Source: Balaenoptera acutorostrata
Lineage: Eukaryota; Chordata; Mammalia; Artiodactyla; Balaenopteridae
NCBI RefSeq assembly: GCF_949987535.1
Contig: NW_026646042.1
Location: 62,001 to 126,000 of the forward strand
Length of the DNA stretch: 64,000 bases
Direction of reading: 5' to 3'
Part shown: piece after piece, positions 63,321 to 64,000 of the stretch
How positions within the stretch are numbered: the stretch's first letter is position 1
Layout: each line of letters starts with the position of its first letter
The notes under the pieces: generated by a model
Databases searched by the model: none
Told to the model about the DNA's origin: nothing
What the model saw: the letters and a program-made list of their open reading frames with translations, nothing else
Position numbers and translations under genes: made by a program

Positions 63321-64000
63321 GATATCTTATGATAAGTGTCTTTTTCTGTGTGACTTATTTCACTTAGAATCGTCGTACCTAAATCCACTCATCGTGCTGC
63401 TACTAGCCTTATGACGTTGATTTCATGGCTGAGTGATATTCCATTGTACATGAGGACCCCAACTTCTTTATCCATTTTTCTCTTTCCTAGGATATTTAAG
63501 GTGTAATGAAGTGGGGGTTCTTGTCCACAGAGCAGCCCTAAACTTTGGGGTGCCTGTGTCTTGCTGATTTTTAGTTTTCCCAATTTATACGCCCATGAGT
63601 GGAAGTGCCCTATGCTCTCCAAGCTGTGTTTTTTAGATGTTTCAGAACACACCGTACACTTCTCCAGAGTGGCTGTTGGCAATTTACATCCCAACCATCA
63701 GCGTAGCAAGGCTCCCATTTCTCCATGGCCGGTCCTGCATTTCTGGTTTGGACACTTTTTTCCGCATGGCCCTTTTGCCCGCTGGGAAGCGAGACTTCTT
63801 TGGAGCGCTGATTGGCCTTTCCAGGTTGCTTGGTTGGCCAAAAAGGGCGTATGCGTTTTTTCCTGAATATATTCAGGAAAAAACGCATACGCCCTTTTTG
63901 GCCAAGGGCATCATTGTCCACGTTTTGCCGCTTTTCATGTGCTTTCAAGGCGATTCGAATCTACCTCCTGAAATCTGTTTCCTGCAATTCTGCCTTGCTT
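63321..64000. repeat. Satellite monomer 37 (partial, first 680 bp)
   Basis: Cut by the window end within the L1-derived part. Palindrome 63834-63905 is complete and perfect. Has cttgtccacag. Private ccaaccatc near 63691. Confidence 0.97.

Larger units (their letters stand above)
1..64000. repeat. Tandem satellite array, 1759-bp monomer, 36.4 copies
   Basis: The whole window is a head-to-tail array. The same text recurs every 1759 bp (for example the block starting at 1 recurs at 1760, 3519, 5278 and so on), with four 1758-bp copies. Copies 1 and 2 differ at about 18 positions by eye count, near 1%. No copy is inverted, no foreign insertion interrupts the array, and it runs off both ends of the window. 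This is the organisation of constitutive heterochromatin satellite DNA in a mammal. The L1-derived half of the monomer points to a cetartiodactyl, and the unit length fits the common cetacean satellite as I remember it. Array structure is certain; species assignment is inference. Confidence 0.99.

Noticed and set aside
1..64000. CRISPR-like regular repetition
   Set aside because: The repeat unit is 1759 bp with no unique spacers, and the content is mammalian L1-derived.
1..64000. Assembly artefact from a collapsed or duplicated array
   Set aside because: Copies carry distinct private variants in a consistent mosaic pattern, so they are not trivial duplicates. Copy number and order still cannot be confirmed from this sequence alone.

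Overview
The window is one uninterrupted tandem array of a mammalian satellite. It holds 36 complete monomers and a 680-bp partial 37th, all head to tail in the same orientation. No unique flanking sequence, functional protein gene, tRNA, rRNA or CRISPR array is visible. Monomer length is almost invariant: 32 of the 36 full copies are 1759 bp and four (copies 17, 26, 35, 36) are 1758 bp. All four short copies lose one base in the same T-run near the monomer end. The monomer phase used here starts at base 1 and is arbitrary.

Each monomer has three parts. (1) Roughly 1 kb, from monomer position about 1401 across the junction to about 690 of the next copy, is an old antisense LINE-1 fragment: 3' UTR plus the C-terminal end of ORF2. 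On the minus strand of positions 1-52 the decayed reading frame gives ILSEISHTEKDTYHKI, close to the mammalian L1 ORF2 C-terminus. The 3' UTR-like part resembles cetartiodactyl L1s as I recall them. (2) A 72-bp spacer-free perfect palindrome lies at 514-585 of each monomer, apparently inserted inside the L1-derived DNA. It is perfect in 30 of 37 copies. (3) About 700 bp (about 691-1400) has no origin I can recognise.

Organism: a cetartiodactyl mammal, from the L1 3' UTR. The ~1.76-kb unit length matches, from memory, the common cetacean satellite of baleen and sperm whales, so a whale is the leading hypothesis. This is unverified.

Layout: copies 1-12 (1-21108) mix two monomer types, A and B, that differ mainly in a cluster of substitutions in the last ~380 bp. 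Copies 13-16 (21109-28144) carry a third type, C, interleaved with B. Copies 17-37 (28145-64000) are a more uniform type D family, with local dimeric (3518-bp) higher-order repeats, clearest at about 36368-43208 and 53700-60800. Similarity is often greater between copies two apart than between neighbours, and several copies are visible mosaics. The open reading frames that recur once per monomer on both strands reflect repetition of one sequence and are not treated as genes. The most unusual feature is the conserved perfect palindrome inside a LINE-derived satellite, with haplotype switches falling close to it.
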